64,000 bases of DNA, taken from positions 1 to 64,000 of the forward strand of contig CAOLHI010002127.1 of the NCBI GenBank assembly GCA_948474755.1. Direction: 5' to 3'. Positions within the stretch are counted from its first letter, which is position 1; the number at the start of each line of letters is the position of its first letter. Source of the DNA: Ctenosaura bakeri (taxonomy: Eukaryota; Chordata; Lepidosauria; Squamata; Iguanidae). Shown here piece after piece: positions 11,603 through 23,796 of the stretch. The translations under genes and the position numbers were made by a program. The notes beneath the pieces are model-generated. The model saw only the letters and a program-made list of their open reading frames with translations. It did no database searches and was not told where the DNA came from.

Positions 11603-11987
11603 CAGCTGGTCCTCCACTTTTGTAGGTTCAGCATTCACAGATTTGATTATTTGAGGGTTATTTTATTTTGTTTTAAAAGTCTTACTCTATTTGCCCCTGC
11701 CACAGAAAAAATATGTTCTCTCTAGAAATCTCTAGCTCCTCCTTCAGCACAATGCTATGGTCCATTTCTGCCTGAGGAGGACCTAGAGAGAGAACACTTC
11801 TCAAGTCATTGCTAGGCATGGCTCCATGGCCTATTTCTGCCAGAAGTTGGCCATAGAATCATGCTAGAGGACCTAGAGAAATGTTCTCAGGTTTTTTAAA
11901 AAGTGCATTTTTTAAAAATTTGCATTTTTCCTACTTTTGGGGGGGGTCTTGAACCCCTAATCCCCTGCAAGAGTGGAAGGCTAATTG
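11603..11987. mobile_element. Tigger-like non-autonomous DNA element
   Basis: The left end CAGCTGGTCCTCCACTTTTG and the complement of the right end (CAATTAGCCTTCCACTCTTG) are inverted copies. TA flanks both sides (11601-11602, 11988-11989). It is about 385 bp with no coding capacity. The interior repeats phrases such as CCATTTCTGCC. Confidence 0.7.
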
Positions 11988-12378
11988 TATAAAGCCTTCT
12001 TATTGAGGTCAGTGTTGCCATTTCCTCTTTCAAGTTTTTGGTATCTTAGTCACCGAGCAGGCAGGGATGATGAGTGGTTCCCAGGTGTGGGCCAAGATAT
12101 TTTGCTGCCAGAAGTGGAAGACAAGATGGCATCCCTTCCCTACTCCATGTACAGAAAACAAGCTGGGTTGGTAAATGGGTTTTACTTCAGTACTAGTGAA
12201 GTGATGGTGTCAGTCATCACATCTGATCCAGCAGGATAATTTAAGGCGCTGCGGACTAGGTGTGCAGCATCCATAGCTCAATTTCAGAGATACCCCTTAG
12301 CATCTGATGCCTGAGTAAGTTTCCTCACTGTGCCAAATGGTAGGACTGGCCCTGGGGCCCATTCATGCTGTGCAATTA

Positions 12379-13441
12379 CAGTTGGCCCTCCACTTTTGCG
12401 GGTTGAGCATTCATGGATTTGATTATTCTTCGGTTAATTTGTTTTTATTTTATTTATTTAAACATTCTTACTCTATTTGTCCCTCCTGTGGAAAAAGTGG
12501 ACCGTAGAGTCACCATGGAGAACCTAAAGATTCCTAGAGAGAACACTTCCCTGGGCATTGCTAGCTCCTACTGTTACCCTGTGTTTTGGTGGGTCCCGGG
12601 CCCAGATTGCCAAATAAAATACCAATTGGGGAAAATTAGCTGGAGCACTCTTTTGGCTAACGAGAGGCAGGGTAACTTTGCAAGGATCTTTAAACCCAAT
12701 GTCTATGGCTTCAGGTCAGGGAACAGTCACGCAGGTTTTAAAGTAAGCAAAAATAACAGTTTTTATTGAAACACAGCAGAAAATAAATAACACACACACA
12801 CTACCTAACTGGGAAACGGAATTGGAAAGCTTAAGGGTAGACAATACAATACCTGGTCTTGTTGTCCTTGGAGAAAGAGAGATGGGGTTCCAAAGAAGAA
12901 AGCTCAGCATGGAAGGCTGAGGGGAGTTCCTTGAGATGACCAGCAGCAGGGCGGGATGGCAGTCTAAAGTAGTTTGTTTACCGGACTGGCTCTGCTGAGA
13001 GCCACGCAGCTATTGTGAGGTTTGCACGTGGAAGTTCCCCGAAGCTGGGAGCAAAGCCTGGGTTACTGGCCTCAAAAGAGTCTGGAACGTGAAAGCAATT
13101 AACGGCCGCACTCACGTCTGTGCTTGTCCGGAGAACCTCACAAATACGTGGAGTGAGGTGACTGAAAGCAGGTCCAGCTAACGCCGAATTAGATGATATC
13201 AAAGTGATATCTGGGGGTCCCCACCTGGGGTGCCATACCAGAGATTACACTACAGCATAACTCTGTGGCCCACTTCTGCTGGCGGTCTGACCTCAGAATC
13301 ATGCTGAAGGACCTAGAGATTCCCAGAGAAGTATTTTCATGTTAAAAGAAAAGTATTTGTGATTTTTATTTTTATTTGTGTTTCTCCACTTTCATGAGGA
13401 TCTTTCGCCCGTAACCCCTGTAAAAGTGGAGGGAAGGGATG
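12379..13441. mobile_element. Tigger-like element, split by LTR copy D
   Basis: The left end is CAGTTGGCCCTCCACTTTTG and the complement of the right end is CATCCCTTCCCTCCACTTTT, with TA at both sides (12377-12378, 13442-13443). Subtracting the LTR and its duplicated flank leaves about 381 bp, nearly equal to the intact copy at 11603. Confidence 0.75.
12572..13249 (-). mobile_element. Solo LTR (copy D), 678 bp, inside a Tigger-like element
   Basis: Starts TGTTACCCTGTGTTTTGG and ends CAGAGATTACA. CTAC is an exact 4-bp flank on both sides (12568-12571, 13250-13253). It is shorter than the other copies because part of the middle, including the TATA region, is missing. Confidence 0.75.
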
Positions 13442-13443
13442 TA

Positions 13444-14431
13444 TAGAATTCTCATCCAAGAGCTCTTCTAGTGCCTCACCATACTGCAAACCCTGGGATT
13501 TCATTGAATGAAAGCATGGCAGTCAGCAGAAGAATAGTACTAAAACTGTGTACTGTGAATGAACCCCTGGTGTTTTGGAAGAGGAGGGGACTTTGATTAT
13601 AGCAGAGCCTGAACACATCTGGTTTGCTTACCTTTTTATAGTGCTCTTGTTAATTACTGTTTACAGAATGAGGCGGTAGGGCACGATTTGACCAATGTTA
13701 GGAGGGTTGTGTTTCTCATAAAGCATTCTCTGTGTTGTCCTTCATATTTTGAGCATGGAGTTTGAAGGAATTTAAGAATAATCTCATCTAGAAAAGGAAG
13801 AGTTTAGTTCAGGCCATGGCCAGGCAAGGACAGAACTAGGAAAAGTAACTCAGTAGCTGGCTATGCTGGCTGGGACATTCTTATAGTCTAAAAAAGTAAC
13901 TTTTCCAGGCTTTAAGCAGTGGAACCTTGAAAGCTAAGTGCTGCTGGGTTAGGGTCGGAGTGTACAGAAAAACCTGCACATGTTTGCACATGTCTGAAAT
14001 TCACATCCTGATGTAAGCCAAGTAAACAACATGCTGATTGCAGGTTTCCAGTTTCACAATGTATCTCTCTTAAATACCATAATGCTGGATTATTTAGTAG
14101 AAGAAAGTTCAACAGTGTTGCTGGGGGTGTGATTCAAATGTCAAAACTGTAAATGCTGTAGAAGCGGCACTAGCAAAAAACTGCAGCAGTAAAAGTTGGG
14201 GATGGGAGTAGAACTGTAAACCCAGAGCCCCATTTTAAATGACTTCAGTTCCTCTGTGCTCCTCTCACACAGACTCGTTAACATCAGAGAGAAATCTCCC
14301 ACTCATCATATAATAGGTCAGGTTTTATTATGTCAGCGAGAGAGTTCTTTAAGCTCAATGTCTGTTCCCCAGTCCTGAAACAAAGGAAAAAGATTTAAGG
14401 GCTTTGGAAATCTACTGTGCCTGTGTGCACA
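13444..14431. other. No gene seen
   Basis: Intergenic. A diverged AAAAAGTAACTTTTCC hAT-type fragment lies at about 13885-13915. Nothing else is recognised. Confidence 0.5.
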
Positions 14432-14570
14432 CACTGGCCTAAATCCTATCGATGGTCCTGACTAGAGTAAACTCATTAAATTAATGAGATTTAGGTAACT
14501 GTTGATTCACCATTCAGTAGATGATTCAATGGTCTACTCTAGTTAGAACTGAAAAACCAGGATTCAAGGC
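14432..14570. mobile_element. Palindromic short repeat (AGGCCTAAATCCA type)
   Basis: The left arm GGCCTAAATCCTATCGATGG with ACTAGAGTAAACTC is inverted against GGTCTACTCTAGTTAGAAC. It directly precedes the hairpin element at 14574. Confidence 0.5.
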
Positions 14571-14573
14571 ATC

Positions 14574-14733
14574 GGCCATTTCCGCACGAGCCTGTCATAG
14601 CGTGATGATTCCACTTTCAGCCTCTTATGGAATCCTGGGGTGTGCAGTTTCAGGAGGGGCCTCAAACCCCAGGATTCCATAGGAGGTTGAAAGTGGAATT
14701 ATCACACTATAACAGGCTCGTGCAGAAATGGCC
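14574..14733. mobile_element. Palindromic hairpin element
   Basis: Complete inverted repeat with left arm GGCCATTTCCGCACGAGCC and right arm GGCTCGTGCAGAAATGGCC around a short centre near CAGTTTCAGGAGGGGCC. It is the same family as the copies at 22634, 37371, 46608 and 57325. The flanking triplets (ATC/ATA) are imperfect. Confidence 0.75.
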
Positions 14734-14942
14734 ATAGTGTGCATGTGTGCTCAGAAATGGCATGGGTCAGGGCCAAAACAGAAACCTGGGCCCAAGCCTG
14801 CACAGGACGGTTTGTAGTTCTTTCCTGGTCAGAAAGAATGAATAACCAGGATGTCGGAGAAAGTGGGAAACTGGGAGAAACTGTTGGAGAAAGTGGGAAA
14901 GTGGGAAACTATAGCTTTTGATTGAGGGTTATTTCAAGGAGA

Positions 14943-15100
14943 GAGCCAGTATGTTATATTGGTTTGGGTGCTGAACTATGACCCTGGGGCCCAGGTTTCA
15001 ATTTACTGCTCAGCCATGGAAACCTACTGGGGGTATGTATCCCACACTCTTGCCTTAAGGTTGCCATAAGTCAGAAATGACTTGAAGGCATACAGCAACA
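14943..15100 (+). mobile_element. Sauria SINE
   Basis: The head GAGCCAGTATGTTATATTGG with the box-B-like GGTTTCAATTTACTGCTC is followed by GGAAACCTACTGGG and the 3' end CCATAAGTCAGAAATGACTT with GAAGGCATACAGCAACA. The middle is shortened. Confidence 0.85.
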
Positions 15101-15284
15101 TTTCAAGGATGGGCAACTTTTTGAGCCTGGGAACAACATGGTGTTGTTGGTTTGTGAGCAATGAACCAACAGTCTTTCTCAGATCCCTGTCATGATAGAG
15201 AGCTGTCCCACCCTGCAGTGAATTGATGACAAACCCTGTTTCTCCACCTCAGCTACTGATGGGAAGACTGGGCTTTAAGAAATG

Positions 15285-15410
15285 GGAACGAGGTTGAAAA
15301 AACTTATATCCAATGGCCTTGCCATCTGGGTGCTGGATGGAGTTCTGGAAGTTGTGATCTAAAACAATTACTTTTCCAAGCTCTGGAAACAAAGGCAGTT
15401 GCAGTGTAAT
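15285..15410. mobile_element. hAT-type MITE fragment
   Basis: Inverted phrases GGGAACGAGGTTGAAAAAACTT and AATTACTTTTCCAAGC flank GGAGTTCTGGAAGTTGTGAT. It is diverged, of the same type as the copy at 50056. Confidence 0.4.
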
Positions 15411-18400
15411 AGACAGGTACGGGCTTACTCTGTTGCATATCTCTTGTATAAACCAGATCATTAAGCTTAAACTATGGATTCTGGGGAGGGGGTACTGAGA
15501 TATTAATTTCTGTTTTTACTCAAATAAACATTTGTAACTGGTATAAGCAAGAAAACTCGAAGGGTGTGGAGCAAGGGAGAGAAAGAGAGACAAGAAAGAT
15601 ACATTTTTGGGCTTGGATGGTGGCAAAGGAAAGGAATGGGAAAGCAGCCTCCGTCATGGACTCATAAGCAAAAAGAGTTCAAAGAGGCTTGCTTGAGTAG
15701 TGATCCCAGTGGGGGGAAAATAAACCAGCAGGCACCAAAGAAGAAAGCCCCTCTGGCACTTGTGTGTATTGCAAGATACATATTTATGGCAAAATTTGAG
15801 CTTGTTTATTTCTGTTTACTGAAGGCTGGGCAGCCGCCTGAGCTGGAATTCATTGAGATCAAAGCGTGGCTCTCTCTCACAGCCGTGCCCCAGCCTGGAG
15901 AGAATGTGGGGAAGAGGAAGGGAGTGTCAAGTGGAATGAAATGGGTTTCGCTGGCACTTCCTTAAAAGGCTCCAGTTTTTGAGCCCCAGCTGGTGCCTGG
16001 TGACTGGCAAGTCCCAGTTCTAGGGTCCAATTTTGCAAGATTGTTTTGGAAAGGCAATATGGATAAAAAAAAGTATATCTTTTATGGCTTTGATGGGGTA
16101 GGAGCATACAAGTGTGTCGAGCGTCACAGGACTCTTGGATCACATATAAGGAGAATGGAGCCACATTTTTAAATATAAGGTAGATTTCCAGCAGAAAAGG
16201 CTGCACGGTTGATAACACAGTCTTTGCAAGCTCCAGATCCCATTCATCTTTGTAGAGATAGATATGATCAGAAACAGGTTTTTTTTTAAGCCAAGGCATG
16301 CTTAAATTCAGGCATGCCATTCACAAATTGCAGCCATCTAGCTGATGCATCAACTCTGCTTTTTTGCAGGCTGTTATTTTTCTGATTGAGACCCATCTTG
16401 CTAGATATTGTTAGAATGCAAGCCCAGTCCAAGACATTTTGATGCCTGTTTCACAGGACATCCTTTTTTAGTTTCATGTACAGGTGTCAGGACTGATAGC
16501 TGAATCTTTCTTCTTCTCCAGGTAAAAAACTAGCTTAGAGGGCACAGAACAGGCCCAGTGACAGCACAGCTTTGTCCTCTTCACCATGACTGAATGCCCC
16601 AAAGCATGTGTCTCCTGAGACAGTGGTCTCAGTCCTCTCATACTATCTAACTGTGCCAATTTGGCAACGACAGTCTCAAACTTGTTCCACTTTTTCAGCT
16701 GCTTTTAAAATGTCCAAGTTTCTCTCTCCTCCCGCTTCCTCCCTTTGTCCTCAGTTTACTTCAGTTGTTGCAAACTGAGTTTCAACTTCAAAAGAAATTT
16801 GCAACCAAATAAGATTTGTGGTCAGTACACATTTTGACAAGGACTTAGTATCAAATATACTAAGTGTACAAAAGGACTTAGTTCCAGAATCAATAGGTAG
16901 CTGATGTTAGTTCTCAGAATTCAAATGCTTGCAAAAATATGTATAATTCTAAAAAATCCATGGAGAAAGGATCATGTGAAGGAAAATCACTTGTAAAAAG
17001 TATGTACTGTACAGGTATACCTTGGTTGACAGATTAGATATATTCCTAGGCATTATTCTTTAACAGAAAATTTGGTACCAGAGGTAGAAGTAATATGGCA
17101 AGAATGTGGATCGGTTCCTATACCACAAAAAGAGGAGCACTTAAACATGTTTCAGCAAACATTTTACTCAAAACCTACAATAAGCACATGTGAAACGACA
17201 CAACCGGGTCAAGTAAGCCTTGTTCAATTAAACAAAAACATCTGGAACCTTCTAGAGACCACTTGAAAGATTCTTCCAAAATGTTTTTTTCCCCCTTTCA
17301 CCAGCCTCAACTTTTCTTATGATTTCCATTTTGGTCTACAAATCTATGCTCTTTAAATTGCTGGGGGTAGCTGGTGTGGCAGGCTTGTCTGGTTTCCTCT
17401 TTGCTCTCTGTGTTGCTGTTCATGTGTGCTCAGCAATGGATTCTGGAGGCAGCTGCTGTTTGCTTTACCTGTTGTATACAGGTGGACATGGCTATAGTAG
17501 AATTGGCAAGAGTAGAATCGCAGTCTTTCCCAGCCCAAGCTTTACTGAATTTTTTATTTCCTGCAGACATACTGCTGCAACCATCACTGTAGGTCTGGGG
17601 TTTCTCTAGCCCTCCTTCACCATCCTCCCAATGGTGATGCCACTAAAATATTTCTGGTTAATCAAAGGGGGGGCATAAAACACTTTGTGAAAAGGAGCTT
17701 CTTTGCCAGAGATTTAGTTGAGTGACGTGTGCCTGTATCAGTTAAAAATGCATGGAAAGAATATTAAAACAAATGAGCAGGAAAATGTATACTTTTTTTT
17801 TTTTTTTGGTGTAAGGACTTTAAAAGACAAAAGAAAAGATCACAAACAGCTATGGGTGGGGGAAAAACAGATTTCAGAAATGAAACTGAGACAAACTAAA
17901 ATGTACAAGATTCATCAGAGGATATTGATTAATGGGCAAAGAAGTTTAGCAAAGAATGTGGGTCACTCCATGCTGAGTATGGGAAGGGGAATGGGACAAA
18001 AGAAAACAAAAGAGATATGTATTTCGATTATAACTGAGAAAAAAGAGTTGCTGTCCTGTTTTACAGGATAATCATAAGCTATAATTTACTAGTTCTGATA
18101 CAAACATCAATCATAAAAATTTTGCTGTAAACCAACAAGTAATTAATTAAACAGAACATGCAAAAAAGTTGGAAGGAAGGTTAGATGGAGCTTGTGAGCT
18201 TGATCTGGTTCCACATAAATTGTCTATCTTGTTTGATGAAGACTTTTGTATGACCTGAAAGTGTCTGTTCTCCTATACCAATTCTCTTTGGTTCTATAAA
18301 AGCTACCATTTTATCTAATATGACTCTCTTGCCCTTCGGAATTAAGAGAACTATACAATAATCTTTATAGTAGTGTCCCGAGGGAACTAAAATCTTTATG

Positions 18401-19824
18401 ATGGCTTGTGCCAGGCTGCAGAATCTGAACAATTTTCATGTCCATTATTGAGGTGTAGAAACATGAATCTGCCAATCTCACCACTACTCAGATAAGCTTT
18501 TTGCAGGAAAGTTTCTGCAATAAAACATTAACCCTGAGTCCATCTGCACAGCCAGGGATGTTCTTTGCTTTTGATAATAGAGTTTCCATCATCCCATTAA
18601 AAGGAAAAAAAATATCTCAACTCAAGTTGCATCAAGAGGTTAAGTGCTGATGAAGAAAGAAACATTTTTTTAGGTGTGGGTGTGGAAGCATAGTGGAAAA
18701 CTGCATTCACTTAGCAGCAATGGGAGCTGGATGAATCTTGTATGGGCAATAGAAAACAACCCCCGTCTTCCATTCATTTCAAAATGTTATAAAGAAATTG
18801 CTGTGTAGGAATTTAAAAGATCCAAAAGGCATCATGAAGCTGAGACTCACACAAAAAGCACAACAGTCTCCAAATTCTAAATATGGGCTGATTTCTTTAT
18901 GGTTGTGGTCAAGAGGATGGAAGGTTGAGAAAGAAGGTGATGGTGAGGACCAAACAGGGTGACCACTAACATAAGAGAAATTTATGAGCAAAATAGAGGA
19001 CAAAAGAGGAGGCCAATGTGTAAAGAAATAATAATGGCTAAGATAACTATGTATTTTTAGTATAATTCTGCAGTTGTACAGCTGGTTGTACAATGTATGG
19101 TGTAGCACTGAGTTCACTTATTGGGCAAGTAAATTAGCTCCCTGCTCACCATCAAAAGTGTGAAAGAGGGCTGTGTATGCGCTTGCAGAATGATTGCCTG
19201 CTTAAAGGACTGCATTTATACAATCTCTATGAAAATATAACCATTTGTACCCTAAGAAGACTAATATATCTTACTAAAATGGGGAAGACTGTGACCAGGT
19301 GCTGAAGTGCCTGTGCATCTTCTTGTCAAAGTACTCTTGATAGGCAACCTGAAAGCTCCTGCTCTCCCTTCCTGTGGTCCTTTGTTTTTAAAAGGACTTG
19401 GGCAGCTGAGACCCTACTAGGCAGAGTTTAATGCAAAGGGCATAGAATTATGAGCCAAAATCCTGTTGAAAGGTAGAAAAGCAGAAAGCCTCACAGGAGC
19501 TCTGCTGCTAGTTCTTTGGCATGTGGTGCACCTTGTTTGGAAGATTTGACTTCTTACTTACACAATAAGGTCTTACATGCTTGCTGCAAAGTGGCAAAGT
19601 GTCTGCATTGCAGTCTTTTGCATGAGAAGTTTGACTAATTAGTATCCCAGACAAAGGATTTTGAGCCCAGGTATTTGCTTTGAGTGCCAGAACTCAATGG
19701 AGGCCAGTCTTTCTATACATAAAACCACTCTGCGTTTGGGTAGTATAATTTAGAGCAGAGAGTGGAAGTGGTGTCATTTTAGTGCTGCTATTGTGGGAAA
19801 AATGGGAGACAGAAATCCTTCTTG
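15411..19824. other. No gene seen
   Basis: About 4.4 kb of AT-rich intergenic sequence, apart from the partial repeat R copy at 16645. It has a 15-T run near 17791. The longest open frames (147 and 133 residues near 15564-16320) have biased composition, cross no splice-like boundaries and match no family I know. Confidence 0.5.
16645..16800. repeat. Interspersed repeat R, partial copy
   Basis: Contains GCCAATTTGGCAACGACAGT, CAGCTGCTTTTAAAATGTCC and the TTGCAAACTGAGTTT phrase, in the order of the 755 copy. The right half is missing. Confidence 0.55.
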
Positions 19825-21695
19825 ATCTACTGCCAGGGCTGGCCCTAGCCTTAGGCAGAGTGAGGCAACTACGATGGGTGGCAGATGAGAGAGTGGTAAA
19901 AGTAGCAGCTCCACATTGTTTTTGAACCTTCTTGGAGAACAACGTTGCACATTCCACCCAGTCTGTCCTGTTCTTTCTAATTGGCCTGCTGTCCTCTGGT
20001 GACCCTGTCCATTGCCAGTCCTGAAGCAAGGTTCATTTGCCATATTCTGTCCATGGGATATGTTACCCTGATTTCTGGGGTCCCTTGGGGGACACCTCAG
20101 TGTGCTCCAAATAATGGGGAATGGGAATTAGCCAGAGCACAAGCTGTAGCACAACGAGAGGCACGGCAACCTAGCAAGATCTTTAAACCCAATTTTTACG
20201 GGGTCAGGCCAAGCCAAAAACCAAGCAAAATTGTCTAATAAAATGATTTTATTGAGGGGAATTCACTCATGCATGCATATAAGATACACACAATCACACA
20301 TTCACACAAGAGCTAGCTGAAAGAGAAAGGGAGGAAAAATTATAGAGAAGCTGAGGGATTTGGAGGGATTTATAATTACCAGTCCAGAAGAGTAGTGAAG
20401 AGCAGAAATGTATTTTGGCTTAGGTAGGACCTAAGGGCAGTTCTCATTCAGGAGACAGAAAGACAGAGTGACGGGTAGATCTTCAAGAGACTGCACTGGG
20501 CATCCTCAAACCAGGGGTATTTGTACCCTGAAAATGGCTTGTGGCTGTGAAGGTTCCAGACGCAAGACAAAGGGAACCTGTTGTGGACAATGGGTCTTTT
20601 GCCTGTTGATGGGCTTAGTGCTTTGATTGACAAAGACGTGATGAATGTTGTAATTTTGTCTCTCCTCCCTGTTCAAGGATATGGCGCACATAGGGAAAGG
20701 ACAATAGCAGAGGTCAACAACTGGCTCCGCACATGGTGCCGCCAGCAATGGTTTGGGTTTTTGGAACATGGCCTGAATTTCCATGAACGTGGGCTTCTGG
20801 CAAGGGATGGACTGCACCTCATAATACTTGACAGGAATGTTTTTGCAAACAGTCTCGCAAGGAGGATTAAGGGGTCTTTAAACCAAGTTCTGCTGGGGAA
20901 GGAGACAATATTATTCAGGGCAAGGACTTGGCAAGCACAGGGGGAAAAGGCCCAAATGATATTGGACAAGTACTACAAGCGTCCAATGGCGGGAGGAGTA
21001 GAAACTATAGTACAGGACTTGCAGGAAGGGCCCGGGGACTTAAGTGTCTCTACACTAATGCACGGAGTATGGGAAACAAGCAAGATGAATTTGAACTCCT
21101 AGTACAACAAAATAAATACAATTTGATAGGCATCACTGAGACCTGGTGGGATGAGTCTCATGACTGGAATATAGGAACAGAGGGGTATAGCCTATTTTGT
21201 AAAAATAGGCCAAACAAGAAAGGAGGAGGAGTAGCCTTGTATGTCAAGGATGTTTTCACCTGTGAAGAGATCCGTGACTTAAACCCAGAAAGCCAGGTCG
21301 AGAGCATCTGGGTAAGAATTAAGGGAGCGAGAAATAATAGGGATATTCTGGTGGGGGTTTACTACAGACCCCCAACCCAGACTGAGGACTTTGACAACGC
21401 CTTCCTCAACCAAATGACTGCACATTCAAAGAGGAGAGACACAGTAATAATAGGAGATTTCAATTACCCGGATATATGTTGGCAGTCAAACTCTGCCAAG
21501 ACAGCAAGGTCCAGCAAGTTTCTTGCTTGTCTTGCAGACAATTTCATGGTCCAGAAGGTGGAAGAGGCCACAAGGGGATCAAATATTCTAGATCTGATTC
21601 TGACCAACAGGGATGACCTTGTGAATGAGGTAGGATCTTTAGAGGGAGTGAGCATGCTCTATTGGAATTTGGCATTCAGTGGGAAGGAGAAGATA

Positions 21696-23796
21696 CGTAT
21701 TTTCCGGCGTATAAGATGACCCCCAACTTTTCCAGTTAAAATATAGAGTTTGGGATATACTCGCCGTATAAGACTACCCCTCTTCCAACACACACCAAAT
21801 AAAAATTAAAAAAACATCAGATTTGATTTCAATATCGTATACATCCAACATATGTCCTTAAATTTGTTTTCTGTTGTTACTTTGGACTAATACATAGATG
21901 CATTTAATTTGACAACATGCACCTTGCAAGTTCTACTTTAGCTTTTGTACTCAGTGGAGTGCAGCTTCACTTCAACAAAGCATACATATCTGATGGTGGA
22001 GTCATGTTACGCTGCCTCTGTGCTGAATACCAATGTGGCAATGTAGTTCAGTGTCAATGTACATGGTTGAGAATCCATTCTGTAATTGCAATGCACAGTG
22101 CACAACGCTTATTCACATGCTATTCTATGTACCGGTAGTTTAATATGTTTGATACCCTGTCCCCTTTGAAATATCCTCTGCAAAATAAATGTAGATATGT
22201 TTCCACTTCCTGTCTTCAACAAATGTTGAAAGTGGAATTATCACGCTGTAACAGCCTAGTGTGGAAATTGCCCCGGAGTCCTAGTCCAGTGTTCAAATCA
22301 TTACATTACACTGGCTCAGCACTCCTCCACAGGGTAGTTTTAACAGTTAGACAGAAATCACTGTACAATTCAATGGGACTTATTCTCATTTTTTTTTTTT
22401 TTAAAAGAGAACAGTTAAGATTCCAGGGTTGTTGATATTTGGCTAGCCCCACAACATACAGCCACCTCTCCTTCTTCTGGCAAGATCCCTACACTTTTAC
22501 AGGCAAGGAAACAAGCAGAAACTCAGCAAGCCAGAGCCCTCATCCTTTATAACATCCTCACATCCAGGGAGACTCACATGTTTTTTTATGGTTGGTGTTC
22601 ACCCAAAACCCCCACAAACAAGCAAAAGACTCTTGCCATTTCCGCACTAGACTGTTATAGTGCAATGATTCCACTTTCAACATCCTATGGAATCCTGGGG
22701 TTTGCAGTTTGGGGAGGGGCCCCTCTCTAAACTGCAAACCCCAGGACTCCACAGGATGGTAAAAGTGGAATCATTGCGCTATAACAGTGTAGTGCGGAAA
22801 TGGTACTCGTCTCCCCCAACACTTTAATTCCAAAACAGTCTACCAAGTCACCACATCGGGGTTCCTCAAAATGAGCGGCTCTTTGCTCCTGCTCAGGCTG
22901 TTGTAGACCATAACGCCACTCTCTCGGCCTGGGGGCGTGATCCACTTCGTCCCGAGCCCGGGGCTGCCGCAGCAGCACTTTCTCTTCCCATAACCTGCGC
23001 CCCAAAGCTGCTTTCTTCCCGCAGCAAGAGCGGCAGCTCCGCCCACCGAAAAAGACCACCCTCCGCAGTGCCGGAGACCGAGCCGCTGCAATGGGGAGGC
23101 GGCGGCGGCGGCTGCTTCCAGACAGCCCGGGACCGGCAAAAGCGCGCGGCGCATGCTTCCCTGCGGCCTGGCCTGGTGAAGCAGGAGGGCGCTGGGGCTG
23201 CCTCTGGACATTTCTTCAGCAATGGCTCCTCTGCAACCAGCTGCTAGAAGCGGAGCCCTCATGTCCAGGCGGCAGGAACAGGAGACCCGCCGGGCCAGCC
23301 CTGGCTCCTCCTCCTCCTCCCTCCTGCCCATCCAACCACCAATAACCGGGCTTGCAGCACTGAGAGCCGGCGACAGGCTGTAGACCCACAAGTGGCTTTC
23401 TCCGCTCGGAGGAGGAAGGAAGAGCCACACAGCCCTCGCCGCCTGTACGCCCACAGCGGCTGGCGGTAGCTACAGCCAGAGCCCAGCAGGAAAAGGAGGA
23501 GCTTTGGCGGCTCCTTGCCTACACGGGCCGCGGGGATGAATATCCCGATGCGGGCCGGAGGAATGGCAGCGGTGGCGGCGATGCCTCTGCCTGGGCGGCG
23601 GGGGGGAAGCTCTGCGGGCCAGGGGAACGGCGGTGGCGGTGCCTCTGCCTCTGTCTGGGCGGCGGGGGGCGGGGAAAGCTCTGCGGGCCAGGGGAACGGT
23701 GGCGGTGGTGCCTCACACCCGACGTATAAGACCACCCCCCACTTTTGAAAAGTTTTTCGGGGGTTAAAAAGTCATCTTATACGCCGGAAAATACGG
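21696..23796. mobile_element. Non-autonomous TA-flanked DNA transposon with GC-rich interior
   Basis: The ends are inverted (GTATTTTCCGGCGTATAAGA, continuing TGAC, at the left, with its complement at the right). TA flanks each side (21694-21695, 23797-23798), as for Tc1/mariner/pogo-type elements. It sits inside the CR1 coding region. Secondary CGTATAAGA motifs lie just inside both ends (about 21768 and 23722). No transposase frame is present. The right half (about 22850-23740) is strongly GC- and CpG-rich, with a roughly 65-bp unit (CTGCGGGCCAGGGGAACGG) repeated at 23610-23700. The family name is not known to me. Confidence 0.75.
22634..22805. mobile_element. Palindromic hairpin element nested in the 2.1-kb DNA transposon
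   Basis: Complete inverted repeat (TTGCCATTTCCGCACTAGAC near the left end, AGTGCGGAAATGG at the right), same family as the copies at 14574 and 57325. It interrupts the AT-richer left part of the host element. A degenerate right-arm fragment of the same family lies at about 22217-22275. Confidence 0.7.

Noticed and set aside
15877..16320. 147-residue minus-strand open frame
   Set aside because: Composition is random-like, overlaps another frame on the opposite strand, and no family is recognised.
22840..23748. Open frames up to 204 residues in the GC-rich part of the 2.1-kb DNA element
   Set aside because: Low-complexity composition, frames on both strands, no similarity to a transposase or known protein.
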